Below are positions 14,004-21,362 of a DNA stretch of 21,489 nt, one piece after another. The notes under the pieces were generated by a model that did no database searches, was not told where the DNA came from, and was given only the letters and a program-made list of their open reading frames with translations. Position 1 is the first letter of the stretch. Every line of letters begins with the position of its first letter. Source of the DNA: JBPCMN01 sp013695115. Lineage in GTDB: Bacteria; Actinomycetota; Acidimicrobiia; IMCC26256; JACDBD01. The position numbers and the translations under genes are program-made. The stretch spans positions 1-21,489 of the forward strand of contig JBPCMN010000047.1 in assembly GCA_051002235.1 (NCBI GenBank). The letters run 5' to 3'.

Positions 14004-15584
14004 ATGCCGCACGTGCGTCGGCGGATGCTCATCACCCTCGACGCGCCTCCCGACCGCGTCCGCGAGGTCGCCCGCGAGGTTTTGGAGGTCGAGCCCGCCA
14101 CTGACCGCGCGCTGACCGGTCCGCTCGACGGCGCCGGCGAGGCCACCGCGACGCTCCGGGTCGAGATCCTGGGCGCGAGCGACGGCAAGACGGACGTCGC
14201 CCTCGACAGCAGCTCCAGTCTTCGCCTGCCCTACTTCGGGTGGGTCTTCGGTCCCGTTCTCAGCCGGGCCCGCCGGCGCGCCGTCGAGCACGCGGCCGCC
14301 CGGTTGCGCGCCGCCCTCGCCGGCGAGCCCGAACCCCGCCTCCGCCGCACGACGCTTGTCCCCCCGGTGACCTTCACGCCCGAAGCGGCTGTCCTGGTGG
14401 CCACGGTGGCGGCGATCGCGGCGGTGACGAACTTCGCCGGCGCCCTGTTCGGCCAAAACGCCGACTCCGTCACCGACGCCTTCGGCGCGACCAACCGTCA
14501 GCTGGGGGTAGCCCTAGCTGTCTCACGCGTCGGCGTGCTGGTCTCGCTGGTTGCCAGCGCGCTGGCCGACCGGCGGGGGCGACGCCGGATCCTGCTGGGC
14601 TGCTTCGCGGGCGTATGCATCGCCAACGCCGTCTCCGCGCTCGCGCCCGGGTTCATCGTCTTCACCGGCGCGCAGCTGCTGACCCGGGCGTTCGTGAGCG
14701 CCACCCTGGTCGTGGCGGCGATCGCCGTCGTCGAGGAAGCCCCCGACGGCGCCCGGGCCTACGCGCTCGCCATGCTGGCGCTCGCCGCCGGAGCGGGATT
14801 CGCAATCGCGGTCGCACTCCTCCCGATCTCCGACCTCGGCTCGCAGTCGTGGCGAATTGCGTTCGCGATCAGCGCGCTCGCGCTCGTGCTGCTGCCCCGA
14901 TTCGCCCACCATCTGCGCGAGACCCGTCGCTACGAAGCGCTCTCGGTCCGGACATCGGCACGCGGTCGTATGCGCGAGCTGTTCGACCGGACATACGGAT
15001 GGCGCTTCGCGCTCGTGGGGGCAGCGGCATTCCTGACGAACCTGTTCAGTGCCCCGTCGGCGCAGCTCACCAACCGGTTCCTCACCGACGAGCACGGGTT
15101 CTCGAACACCGCCATCGCACTGTTCCGGGGCGTGACCAACGGCTTCCCCGGGTTGATCGGGATCATCATCGCCGGACGGCTCGCCGAATCGCGGGGACGG
15201 CGCCCGCTGGGGATCCTCGCGCTGGCCGCGAGCAGCGCGCTCCAGATGGCCTTCTTCCTCGGCTCCGGCGCGACCCTCTGGGTGACCTCGACCCTGGCGA
15301 TCGTGGCGGCCGCCTGCGCCGGCCTCGCGCTCGGCGCGTTCGGAACCGAACTGTTCCCCACCGAGATCCGAGGGACGTCGAGCGCGCTGCTGCTCGTCTG
15401 CGGCGTCAGCGGTTCGGCGACCGGGCTCCTGCTGGCCACCAATCTCGACACCGTGGTCGGCGGCCTCGGTCGTGCCATTGCGATCTGCGGGATCGCGCCC
15501 CTGATCGCGGCGTTCCTTGTGCTCCCGTGGTTGCCCGAGCCCGCCGACCGCACCCTCGACGAGATCAGCCCCTCCGAGGTGTAG
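14004..15584 (+). CDS. MFS transporter with an N-terminal soluble domain
   Basis: The 526-residue protein is a two-part fusion. Residues about 1-115 are soluble and look like a SRPBCC/polyketide-cyclase-like fold (MLITLDAPPDRVREVAREVL, then ATLRVEILGASDGKTDVAL and a long C-terminal helix), though the assignment is by eye. Residues 125-515 are a 12-helix major facilitator: motif A after helix 2 (ALADRRGRRRILLG) and its half-repeat after helix 8 (GRLAESRGRRPLG), with LFPTEIRGTSSAL near helix 10 as in sugar/aromatic acid transporters. The substrate is unknown. The ATG at 14004 was taken; an internal start near residue 120 would give a plain MFS protein. A hydrolase gene follows after 8 bp and may be cotranscribed. 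Confidence 0.85.
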   Translation: MPHVRRRMLITLDAPPDRVREVAREVLEVEPATDRALTGPLDGAGEATATLRVEILGASDGKTDVALDSSSSLRLPYFGWVFGPVLSRARRRAVEHAAARLRAALAGEPEPRLRRTTLVPPVTFTPEAAVLVATVAAIAAVTNFAGALFGQNADSVTDAFGATNRQLGVALAVSRVGVLVSLVASALADRRGRRRILLGCFAGVCIANAVSALAPGFIVFTGAQLLTRAFVSATLVVAAIAVVEEAPDGARAYALAMLALAAGAGFAIAVALLPISDLGSQSWRIAFAISALALVLLPRFAHHLRETRRYEALSVRTSARGRMRELFDRTYGWRFALVGAAAFLTNLFSAPSAQLTNRFLTDEHGFSNTAIALFRGVTNGFPGLIGIIIAGRLAESRGRRPLGILALAASSALQMAFFLGSGATLWVTSTLAIVAAACAGLALGAFGTELFPTEIRGTSSALLLVCGVSGSATGLLLATNLDTVVGGLGRAIAICGIAPLIAAFLVLPWLPEPADRTLDEISPSEV

Positions 15585-15592
15585 AAACGGCC

Positions 15593-16399
15593 ATGGCTGA
15601 CCACTCGAAGGCGCTTGCCGGGTTCGAGGAATCCGAGTTCACCCACGACGGGTTCACGCACCGCGTCTTCCGTGCCGGGTCGGGGCCGGCGGTGATCGTC
15701 ATCCACGAAGCACCCGGCCTGCACCCCGACGTCATCGAGTTCGGTCGGCACGTGGTCGACGCCGGCCTCACCGTGTTCATGCCGTCCCTGTTCGGCACGC
15801 CGGGCAAGGAGTTCAGCATGCGGTACGCGCTGCGTTCCCTTGGACGGGCGTGCGTCACGCGTGAGTTCACCGCCTTCGCCCTCGATCGCACGAGCCCGGC
15901 CATCGGGTGGCTGCGCAAGCTCGCCGCCGACGCCCACGCCGAATGCGGCGGCCCCGGCGTCGGCGCGATCGGGATGTGCTTCACCGGCGGGTTCGCGCTC
16001 GGGATGATGGTCGACGAGGCCATGCTCGCGCCGGTGCTGAGCCAGCCATCGCTGCCGACCGGGCCCGGCCGCAAGCGCAAGGCGGCCGTCGGCATCAGCG
16101 ACGACGACTTCAACCGGGTGAAGCAGCGGGTCGCATCCGACGGAGTGTGTGTGCTCGGCCTGCGGTTCAGCGCCGACAAGCTCGTGCCCGCCGAGCGGTT
16201 CGAGACGCTGCGGCGTGAGCTCGGCGACGGCTTCATCGCGGTGGAGATCGACTCCGGGCCGGGCAACCCGCACGGGCTGGGCAAGCGCGCCCACTCGGTC
16301 GTCACCCGCGATCTGGTCGACGAGCCCGGCCACCCCACGCTCGTCGCACGCGACCAGGTCATCGAGTTCTTCCGGGAACGACTCCTACCGGGGACCTGA
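15593..16399 (+). CDS. Dienelactone hydrolase family protein
   Basis: The 268-residue alpha/beta hydrolase has the Cys-type nucleophile elbow of this family, C129 in GAIGMCFTGGFALG, with D195 (SADKLVP) and H227 (NPHGLG) as the likely triad partners. AVIVIHEAPGLHPDVIEFGRH near the N-terminus gives the oxyanion strand and HEAPG motif. The physiological substrate is unknown; in this family lactones, esters or ring-cleavage products are possible. It starts at the ATG at 15593, 8 bp after the transporter stop, so uptake and hydrolysis of one compound is a reasonable inference. It converges on the anti-sigma gene. A second family member lies at 18570-19298. Confidence 0.88.
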   Translation: MADHSKALAGFEESEFTHDGFTHRVFRAGSGPAVIVIHEAPGLHPDVIEFGRHVVDAGLTVFMPSLFGTPGKEFSMRYALRSLGRACVTREFTAFALDRTSPAIGWLRKLAADAHAECGGPGVGAIGMCFTGGFALGMMVDEAMLAPVLSQPSLPTGPGRKRKAAVGISDDDFNRVKQRVASDGVCVLGLRFSADKLVPAERFETLRRELGDGFIAVEIDSGPGNPHGLGKRAHSVVTRDLVDEPGHPTLVARDQVIEFFRERLLPGT

Positions 16400-16409
16400 G
16401 CGGGCGCGG

Positions 16410-17072
16410 TCAGATCAGCGAGGCCTGGCACACCTCTCGGCCGGCCGCGTCGACCAGGGAGATCACTGCGAGGCCGTCATCGGATGCCTTGGTGGTGCCA
16501 GTCCACACTCCGTACCCGTCGGTGACCTGCATCGTGCCGAGTCTCACCGTCGCGCCCGTCGCAGAGATCGCCTTGATCGTGTAGCTGCCCGGCGGCAGCA
16601 CGTAGCCCACCGAGATGCCGACGGCCGACGGCCGCCCGTCCGATGCGAAGGCCCAACCGACGTTGGCGCCGCCCGCGCCCACCATCGGAGCCGAGTTCAC
16701 CTCGCTCACCGGGGATACCGCCGCGGCGCGGTCGTCATCGCGGCCCCGGTCGACCACCCGCACGGTCGCGACGCTCACGATCGCGGCCGCGGCGGCGGTC
16801 GCCGCCACTACTGCCAGCCAGCGCAGGCGCCCTCGTTTCCGGCCTCCGCCGACTGCAGCGAGGACGCGGTCCTCGAAGCCCGACGGCGGCTCCGCCTCGC
16901 GAGAGAGCAGCGGCAGGAGCTCGCCCGCATCCGTCAGCTCGCCGACGAGCGAACGGCACTGCGCACAGTCGTCGACATGCGCGAGCGTCTCTGCTCGCTC
17001 CGCGCCGCCGAGCACGCCCAGGGCGAGCTCGGGTGCGAGGTCGCGCACCTCGGCGCAGGTCAACATGCTCAC
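16410..17072 (-). CDS. Anti-sigma factor, zinc-finger type (RskA-like)
   Basis: The 220-residue membrane protein should bind and silence the ECF sigma factor encoded just upstream. The cytoplasmic N-terminus has the HxxxCxxC zinc motif (H32, C36, C39) of ZAS anti-sigma factors. One transmembrane helix spans about residues 85-104 (WLAVVAATAAAAAIVSVATV). The remaining part outside the membrane holds an RskA-type beta domain (GYVLPPGSYTIKAISATGATV, ending in SLVDAAGREV). It starts at the GTG at 17072, 13 bases past the sigma stop. The signal it senses is not evident. Confidence 0.9.
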   Translation of the reverse strand: MSMLTCAEVRDLAPELALGVLGGAERAETLAHVDDCAQCRSLVGELTDAGELLPLLSREAEPPSGFEDRVLAAVGGGRKRGRLRWLAVVAATAAAAAIVSVATVRVVDRGRDDDRAAAVSPVSEVNSAPMVGAGGANVGWAFASDGRPSAVGISVGYVLPPGSYTIKAISATGATVRLGTMQVTDGYGVWTGTTKASDDGLAVISLVDAAGREVCQASLI

Positions 17073-17085
17073 GCCCCGGTCTCGC

Positions 17086-17574
17086 TCATTCGGCGCGCTC
17101 CTCGCTCACCAGCGCGGCCCGGAGCCGGAGCAGGCCGGTGCGGATCCGCGTCTTGGCCGTGCCCAGCGGAATGCCCTCGCGCTCGCCCACCTCTCGGGCG
17201 GTGAGGCCCAGCAGACCGCTCAGCACCAGCGCTCGGCGCTGCTCGGCAGGCAGGCGCGCCATCGCCGCCGACAGGCGGTCGGTGTCGTCCCGCAGGGTGG
17301 CGAGCTCGTCGGGTAGCCGTTCCCGGCCCCCGAGATCGAGCCCGAGGATGGCGTCGGGGTCGAGCGGCAACGGCCGGCGCACCCGCACCGAGTCGATCGC
17401 CAGGTTGCGGGTGATCGTCAACAGCCACGTGATCACGGTCCCCCGCCGCGGGTCGTACGCCCCCGCGTGGCGCCAAGCCCGGAGGAACGCCTCCTGCGCC
17501 ACGTCCTCGGCGGCCCGCGCTTCGCCCACGATCGTCATCGCCAGACCGAAGACCCGGCGCTGGAAGCGGCGCAC
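17086..17574 (-). CDS. ECF-family RNA polymerase sigma factor (N-terminally interrupted)
   Basis: The open frame gives 162 residues of an ECF sigma factor resembling SigK. Region 2 (RRFQRRVFGLAMTIVG, AEDVAQEAFLRAWRHAG, TWLLTITRNLAIDSVR) binds core polymerase and the -10 element; region 4 (LPAEQRRALVLSGLLGLTAR, EGIPLGTAKTRIRTGLLRLR) binds the -35. The GTG at 17574 is the only start codon after an in-frame TAG at 17592-17590, but it loses the usual first 20-25 residues, which are encoded just upstream in the same frame. Read through, the protein would be 186 residues, the normal size. It is cotranscribed with its anti-sigma factor and divergent from a cupredoxin gene. Confidence 0.85.
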   Translation of the reverse strand: MRRFQRRVFGLAMTIVGEARAAEDVAQEAFLRAWRHAGAYDPRRGTVITWLLTITRNLAIDSVRVRRPLPLDPDAILGLDLGGRERLPDELATLRDDTDRLSAAMARLPAEQRRALVLSGLLGLTAREVGEREGIPLGTAKTRIRTGLLRLRAALVSEERAE

Positions 17575-17646
17575 GAACGCCGAGGCCGCCTAGGGGTCGC
17601 CGGTTCCCAGGCCCGCGAGCAGGGCGTCGTCGGAGACTGACCACAT
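17575..17646 (-). other. Upstream coding segment of the ECF sigma gene with in-frame amber codon
   Basis: From the ATG at 17646 the frame reads MWSVSDDALLAGLGTGDP, then TAG at 17592-17590, then AASAF and on without a shift into the sigma ORF. DDALLAxLxxGDPxAxxAFVRRF is a typical ECF N-terminus, in which the TAG position is usually Glu or Gln. A single base change of GAG or CAG would explain it. Confidence 0.75.
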
Positions 17647-17760
17647 CGCGTGTACGGCGGCCCGCCCCTCGAGGATTGGACCGCTCGCCGAGGCTAACCC
17701 CGCAATCCCCCGGGCTGCCCCGGCCGTAGTCTCAGGGACGCACCCAACGGAGGATCTGCC

Positions 17761-18201
17761 GTGATGCGAAAGCCCCTCGTCGCCACCCTCGCCCTCGCCC
17801 TGGTCGGCGTCCTCGTTGCCGGCTGCGGCGACGACGACGGCGGTGGGAACGGTGGCGTCGAGGCGGACGGTGGTGACGGCGAAGGTCTGGCTGTCGCCCT
17901 CACCGACTTCGAGTTCTCGCCCGACGAGCTGGAAGGGGCCGCAGGCGAGACCGTGCCGATCCAGCTCGAGAACACCGGCGCGGCGCGTCACACGTTCAGC
18001 GGGGACGGGGTCGACGAGGAGGTCGGACCCGGTGACAGCGCGACCGTCGAGGTCACCTTGCCCGACAGCGGCAACTTCGACTTCTTCTGCCGCTTCCATC
18101 AGGGCCAGGGCATGGTGGGCTCCATCACGACCGGCGCCGCGCCCGCCGCCGACACCCCGGCAACGTCGGCGCCCAGCGGCGGTGGTACCCCCGGCTACTG
18201 A
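17761..18201 (+). CDS. Cupredoxin-domain lipoprotein
   Basis: This is a 146-residue secreted lipoprotein. The signal peptide ends in a lipobox, VLVAGC, with C22 the likely lipidated residue, followed by a Gly/Asp linker. The rest is a plastocyanin-like domain with a complete type 1 copper set: H77 (RHTF), C110 (FFC), H113 and M118 (CRFHQGQGM). It probably carries electrons or holds copper on the outer face of the membrane. A low-complexity Ala/Thr/Pro/Ser tail ends the protein. GGAGG at 17749-17753 favours the GTG at 17761, though the ATG at 17764 works too. It diverges from the sigma/anti-sigma pair, so control by that sigma factor is possible. Confidence 0.87.
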   Translation: MMRKPLVATLALALVGVLVAGCGDDDGGGNGGVEADGGDGEGLAVALTDFEFSPDELEGAAGETVPIQLENTGAARHTFSGDGVDEEVGPGDSATVEVTLPDSGNFDFFCRFHQGQGMVGSITTGAAPAADTPATSAPSGGGTPGY

Positions 18202-18252
18202 CTAACCGAGCGGGATCGTCGCCGCCGGCGGGTTGGCAAAGTCGAGCGGCGG

Positions 18253-18573
18253 TCATGTCGCGGGGCGCTTGAAGGCGTGGCCGAAGAAGCCGCCTTTCGG
18301 CCGGGCGTGCACATGAAAGTGGTCGGGGATGTTGCGCATGTTCCCGTCGAAGTAGTGCTCGCCGAGGTAGCCGGTCGCGACCCGTTCGAGGTGCTCGAAC
18401 ATGTGCCCGCGGTGTTCCTCCGGCGGCTCGGTGCCGTGGAACCGCCACACGGCCATCGGCACCGCGCAGATCTCACACTCGGCGATCCAGCAGATCTCGT
18501 CCTCGTGGAACCACTCGGTCATGCGGGCGGCCTCGCACAAGTCGCACCCGTCGACCTTGAAGAAGTCGGTCAT
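18253..18573 (-). CDS. Small Cys/His-rich protein with a HIT-like HxHxH motif
   Basis: The 106-residue protein is unfamiliar as a whole. It has a CxxC at residues 10-13, C28, a second CxxC at 33-36 and many histidines, suggesting a zinc site. Near the C-terminus, PDHFHVHARP (83-92) contains the His-x-His-x-His pattern of HIT nucleotide hydrolases, and EHRGHMFEHLERV (53-65) could be the preceding helix, so it may be a minimal HIT-like protein. The ATG at 18573 overlaps the hydrolase stop (ATGA), making it the last gene of the trpBA operon. Confidence 0.75.
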   Translation of the reverse strand: MTDFFKVDGCDLCEAARMTEWFHEDEICWIAECEICAVPMAVWRFHGTEPPEEHRGHMFEHLERVATGYLGEHYFDGNMRNIPDHFHVHARPKGGFFGHAFKRPAT

Positions 18574-19298
18574 CCGACCAGGTGGTCGTCGAACCAGGCG
18601 AGCGTGCGCGCCCAGGCGTCCTTGGCCGCGTCCGGGTTGTACGAGTCGCGTAAGTCGCAATGGAAGCCGTGCTCCGCGTCGGGGTACCGCACGATCTCGG
18701 TCGGCACCGGCGCGTTCGCCAGCGCGGCCCGCAGCGTCTCGACGTCCTCGACCGGAATCGATTCGTCGCGGTCGCCGAAGAGCCCCAGCCACGGGGTCTC
18801 GAGCTCGGCCGCGCGGTCGATCAGCGCGGGGAACTGCGGGAACCGTGGCGTCACGATGCCTCCGCCGTAGAAGCCGGCGGCAGCCCCGAGGGCATGCTCC
18901 AGCGCCACCAGGAACGTGACCCGACCGCCGAAGCAGAACCCCACGATGCCGATCTGGTCGTCGACGAGGGCGGCGGCGTGGAGATGGTCGCGGGCGGCGT
19001 CGACGTCCATCAGGATGCCGTCGTCGGTGAGGCCCTCGTACAGCGGGATGACCTTGGCGAAGTCGCCGTAGGGGGCGGTGCCGCCCCCGGCTCGGTGGAA
19101 CAGGTGCGGCGCGACCGCGTGATAGCCCTCGGTCGCGAACCGGCGGGTGACGTCTTGGATGTGGTCGTTGACCCCGAACGCCTCCTGGATCACGATCACC
19201 CCGCCCCGCGGCTCGCCCTCGGGCCGCGCTTCGTAGCACGCCATCGGACCGTCGGGCGTGGCGAGCTCCACCGTGCGGGTGTCGGGTTGAGTCGTCAT
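18570..19298 (-). CDS. Dienelactone hydrolase family protein
   Basis: The 242-residue alpha/beta hydrolase is close to classical dienelactone hydrolase in length and layout: GVIVIQEAFGVNDHIQDVTR with the Glu that holds the nucleophile, C122 in IVGFCFGGR, D178 in GDRDESIP and H210 in AEHGF; Pseudomonas DLH has Cys123, Asp171 and His202. The classical enzyme opens dienelactone in chloroaromatic breakdown, but most relatives have other, unknown substrates. The ATG at 19298 overlaps the trpA stop, and its own stop overlaps the next gene, so it is translated with the Trp genes without an obvious metabolic link. Confidence 0.92.
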   Translation of the reverse strand: MTTQPDTRTVELATPDGPMACYEARPEGEPRGGVIVIQEAFGVNDHIQDVTRRFATEGYHAVAPHLFHRAGGGTAPYGDFAKVIPLYEGLTDDGILMDVDAARDHLHAAALVDDQIGIVGFCFGGRVTFLVALEHALGAAAGFYGGGIVTPRFPQFPALIDRAAELETPWLGLFGDRDESIPVEDVETLRAALANAPVPTEIVRYPDAEHGFHCDLRDSYNPDAAKDAWARTLAWFDDHLVG

Positions 19299-20065
19299 CG
19301 GTCCAGCGCCTCCCTCAACGATCCGACGAACTCGCGGGCCGCCTCGGGCCCGCCGCCATCGAGCAGCCGGCGCACGAGCGCACTGCCGACGATGACGCCG
19401 TCGGCGAACCCCGCCACCTCCACTGCCTGCGCGGGCGTCGAGATCCCCAGTCCCAACAGCACCGGCTTGCCGGTGACCGCCTTGCACCGGCGCCCCATCT
19501 CCGCCGCCTGGTGCGCGACCTGGTCGCGCTCGCCCGTCACGCCCAGCAGCGACACGCCGTACACGAACCCGCGGGAGCGCTCGCAGATGGCGCGCAGCCG
19601 GTCGTCGGGGGTCGTAGGCGCGGCCAGCAGGACGGTCTCGACGCCGGTTGCGTCCGCCGCCTCGGCCCACTCCCCGATCTCGTCCAACGGGAGGTCGGGA
19701 AGGATCGCGCCGTCGATGCCCGCCGCGTTCAGTTCAGCGGCGAAACGCGCGTACCCGGCATGGAGCACCGGGTTGCAGTACGTCATCACGACCAGCGGGA
19801 CCTCGACCTCGAGTTGGCCCGCTTCGGCGACGATCTTCGCCGGGGTCGCCCCCAGCTCGAGCGCGCGCTGCGACGCTTCCTGGATGGTGCGCCCGTCCAT
19901 CACCGGGTCGGAGAACGGGATGCCGATCTCGATGGCGTCGGCGCCGGCGTCGGCGACCGCCCGCACGACGTCGAGCCATCCCGCGCCGAGCCCGCCGGTC
20001 ACGTACGGGACCAAGAGCTTGTGGCCCTCGTCGCGCCGAGCCCGCAGGTGTGATTCGAGCCTCAT
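19295..20065 (-). CDS. trpA: Tryptophan synthase alpha chain
   Basis: The 256-residue TIM barrel cleaves indole-3-glycerol phosphate to indole, which passes to the beta chain. The catalytic acids are E46 and D57 in AIEIGIPFSDPVMDG, and the phosphate-binding end has LLGLGISTPAQA and GVIVGSALV. GFVYGVSLLGVTGER is the family loop-6 region. The ATG at 20065 lies in the trpB stop codon (ATGA). No trpC or trpD is in the window, so the rest of the pathway is elsewhere or upstream past the contig end. Confidence 0.96.
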   Translation of the reverse strand: MRLESHLRARRDEGHKLLVPYVTGGLGAGWLDVVRAVADAGADAIEIGIPFSDPVMDGRTIQEASQRALELGATPAKIVAEAGQLEVEVPLVVMTYCNPVLHAGYARFAAELNAAGIDGAILPDLPLDEIGEWAEAADATGVETVLLAAPTTPDDRLRAICERSRGFVYGVSLLGVTGERDQVAHQAAEMGRRCKAVTGKPVLLGLGISTPAQAVEVAGFADGVIVGSALVRRLLDGGGPEAAREFVGSLREALDR

Positions 20066-21309
20066 TCGAGCTGCTCGCCGGTCAGCCGCTCCGCCACCTG
20101 CGCCGCGTCCTTGTCGCCCCGGCCCGACAGGGTGACGAGCACGGTCGTGCCCGCCGGCACCGACCGGCCCGCCTCGCGTGCCAGCCACCCGATCGCGTGG
20201 GCAGGCTCGAGCGCGGGCACGATGCCCTCGGTCACCGAGAGCAGCTCGAGGCCGGCCACCGCCTCGTCGTCGGTGGCGTACACGTAGTCCGCCCGGCCCT
20301 GTGCCGCGAGCTCGGCGTGCTCCGGCCCGACCCCGGGGTAGTCGAGGCCGGCGCTCATGGAGTGCGCCTCCAGGATCTGGCCGTCCTCGTCCTGGAGGAA
20401 CAGCGAGCGGGCACCGTGCAACACCCCCGGCACCCCCCGGCTCACCGACGCGCCGTGTTTGCCGGTCGCGAGGCCGAGCCCACCGGCCTCGACCCCGATC
20501 AGGCGCACGTTCGGGAGATCGATGAAGCCCGCGAACGTGCCGATGGCGTTCGAGCCTCCGCCGACGCAAGCCAGGACGTAGTCGGGATCAGCGCCGTCGA
20601 GCCGGACCCGGCATTGCTCGCGGGCCTCGTCGCCGACGATCCGCTGGAACTCGCGCACCATCCACGGGTACGGATGGGGGCCGACGACCGAGCCGATGCA
20701 GTAGTGGGTCGTCTCGACGGTGGCGACCCAGTCGCGCAGCGCCTCGTTGATGGCGTCCTTGAGCGTGGCGCTGCCCGATTCGACGGGGACGACCTCGGCG
20801 CCGAGCAGGCGCATCCGGAAGACGTTTTGGGCCTGGCGCTCGACGTCGACCGCGCCCATGAACACGAGGCAGTCGAGGCCGAACAGCGCCGCCGCGGTCG
20901 CGGTCGCCACGCCGTGCATGCCCGCGCCCGTCTCCGCGATCACCCGCTGCTTGCCCATGCGTCGCGTGAGGAGCGCCTGCCCCAGCACGTTGTTGATCTT
21001 GTGCGACCCCGTATGGGTGAGGTCCTCGCGCTTCAGCAGGACCCGCAGGCCGAGCCGCTCCGAGAGCCGGTGGCACTCGGTGACTGGGGTGGGCCGGCCG
21101 GCGTAGTTGGTCAGCAGGTCGGCGAGCTCGGCGCGGAACTCATCCGACGACCACGCGGTGCGGAACTCGGCCTCGAGCTCCTCGAGCGCGGGGACGAGCG
21201 TCTCGGGGACGAACCGGCCCCCGAACTCGCCGAAGCGGCCGAGGCCGGTGGGTTCGGGAGCGTCGACGGGGTCGAGCCGCACGGGTGTCCCCCGGGACGG
21301 AGCGGTCAT
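20062..21309 (-). CDS. trpB: Tryptophan synthase beta chain
   Basis: The 415-residue PLP enzyme joins indole and serine to make tryptophan. K104 in HTGSHKINN forms the Schiff base, the phosphate loop is CVGGGSNA, and E126 in AETGAGMHG is the catalytic acid (Lys87 and Glu109 in E. coli). FGEFGGRFVPETL and GPHPYPWMVREFQR place it in the common TrpB1 class. One change stands out: the loop is GAGMH, with M131 where E. coli and nearly all relatives have Gln114. The ATG at 21309 was preferred over an upstream in-frame ATG (21435) that would run into the palindrome. Confidence 0.95.
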   Translation of the reverse strand: MTAPSRGTPVRLDPVDAPEPTGLGRFGEFGGRFVPETLVPALEELEAEFRTAWSSDEFRAELADLLTNYAGRPTPVTECHRLSERLGLRVLLKREDLTHTGSHKINNVLGQALLTRRMGKQRVIAETGAGMHGVATATAAALFGLDCLVFMGAVDVERQAQNVFRMRLLGAEVVPVESGSATLKDAINEALRDWVATVETTHYCIGSVVGPHPYPWMVREFQRIVGDEAREQCRVRLDGADPDYVLACVGGGSNAIGTFAGFIDLPNVRLIGVEAGGLGLATGKHGASVSRGVPGVLHGARSLFLQDEDGQILEAHSMSAGLDYPGVGPEHAELAAQGRADYVYATDDEAVAGLELLSVTEGIVPALEPAHAIGWLAREAGRSVPAGTTVLVTLSGRGDKDAAQVAERLTGEQLE

Positions 21310-21362
21310 GCAGGGATGATACGGGGGGGCCCCGCCGGTCCCGCTCGGGAAAGACGGGGCGC

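Noticed and set aside
17590..17592. TAG recoded as a sense codon throughout the genome
   Set aside because: TAG ends several intact genes here (for example those ending at 1270, 3407, 7548, 9277 and 15584), so it works as a stop.
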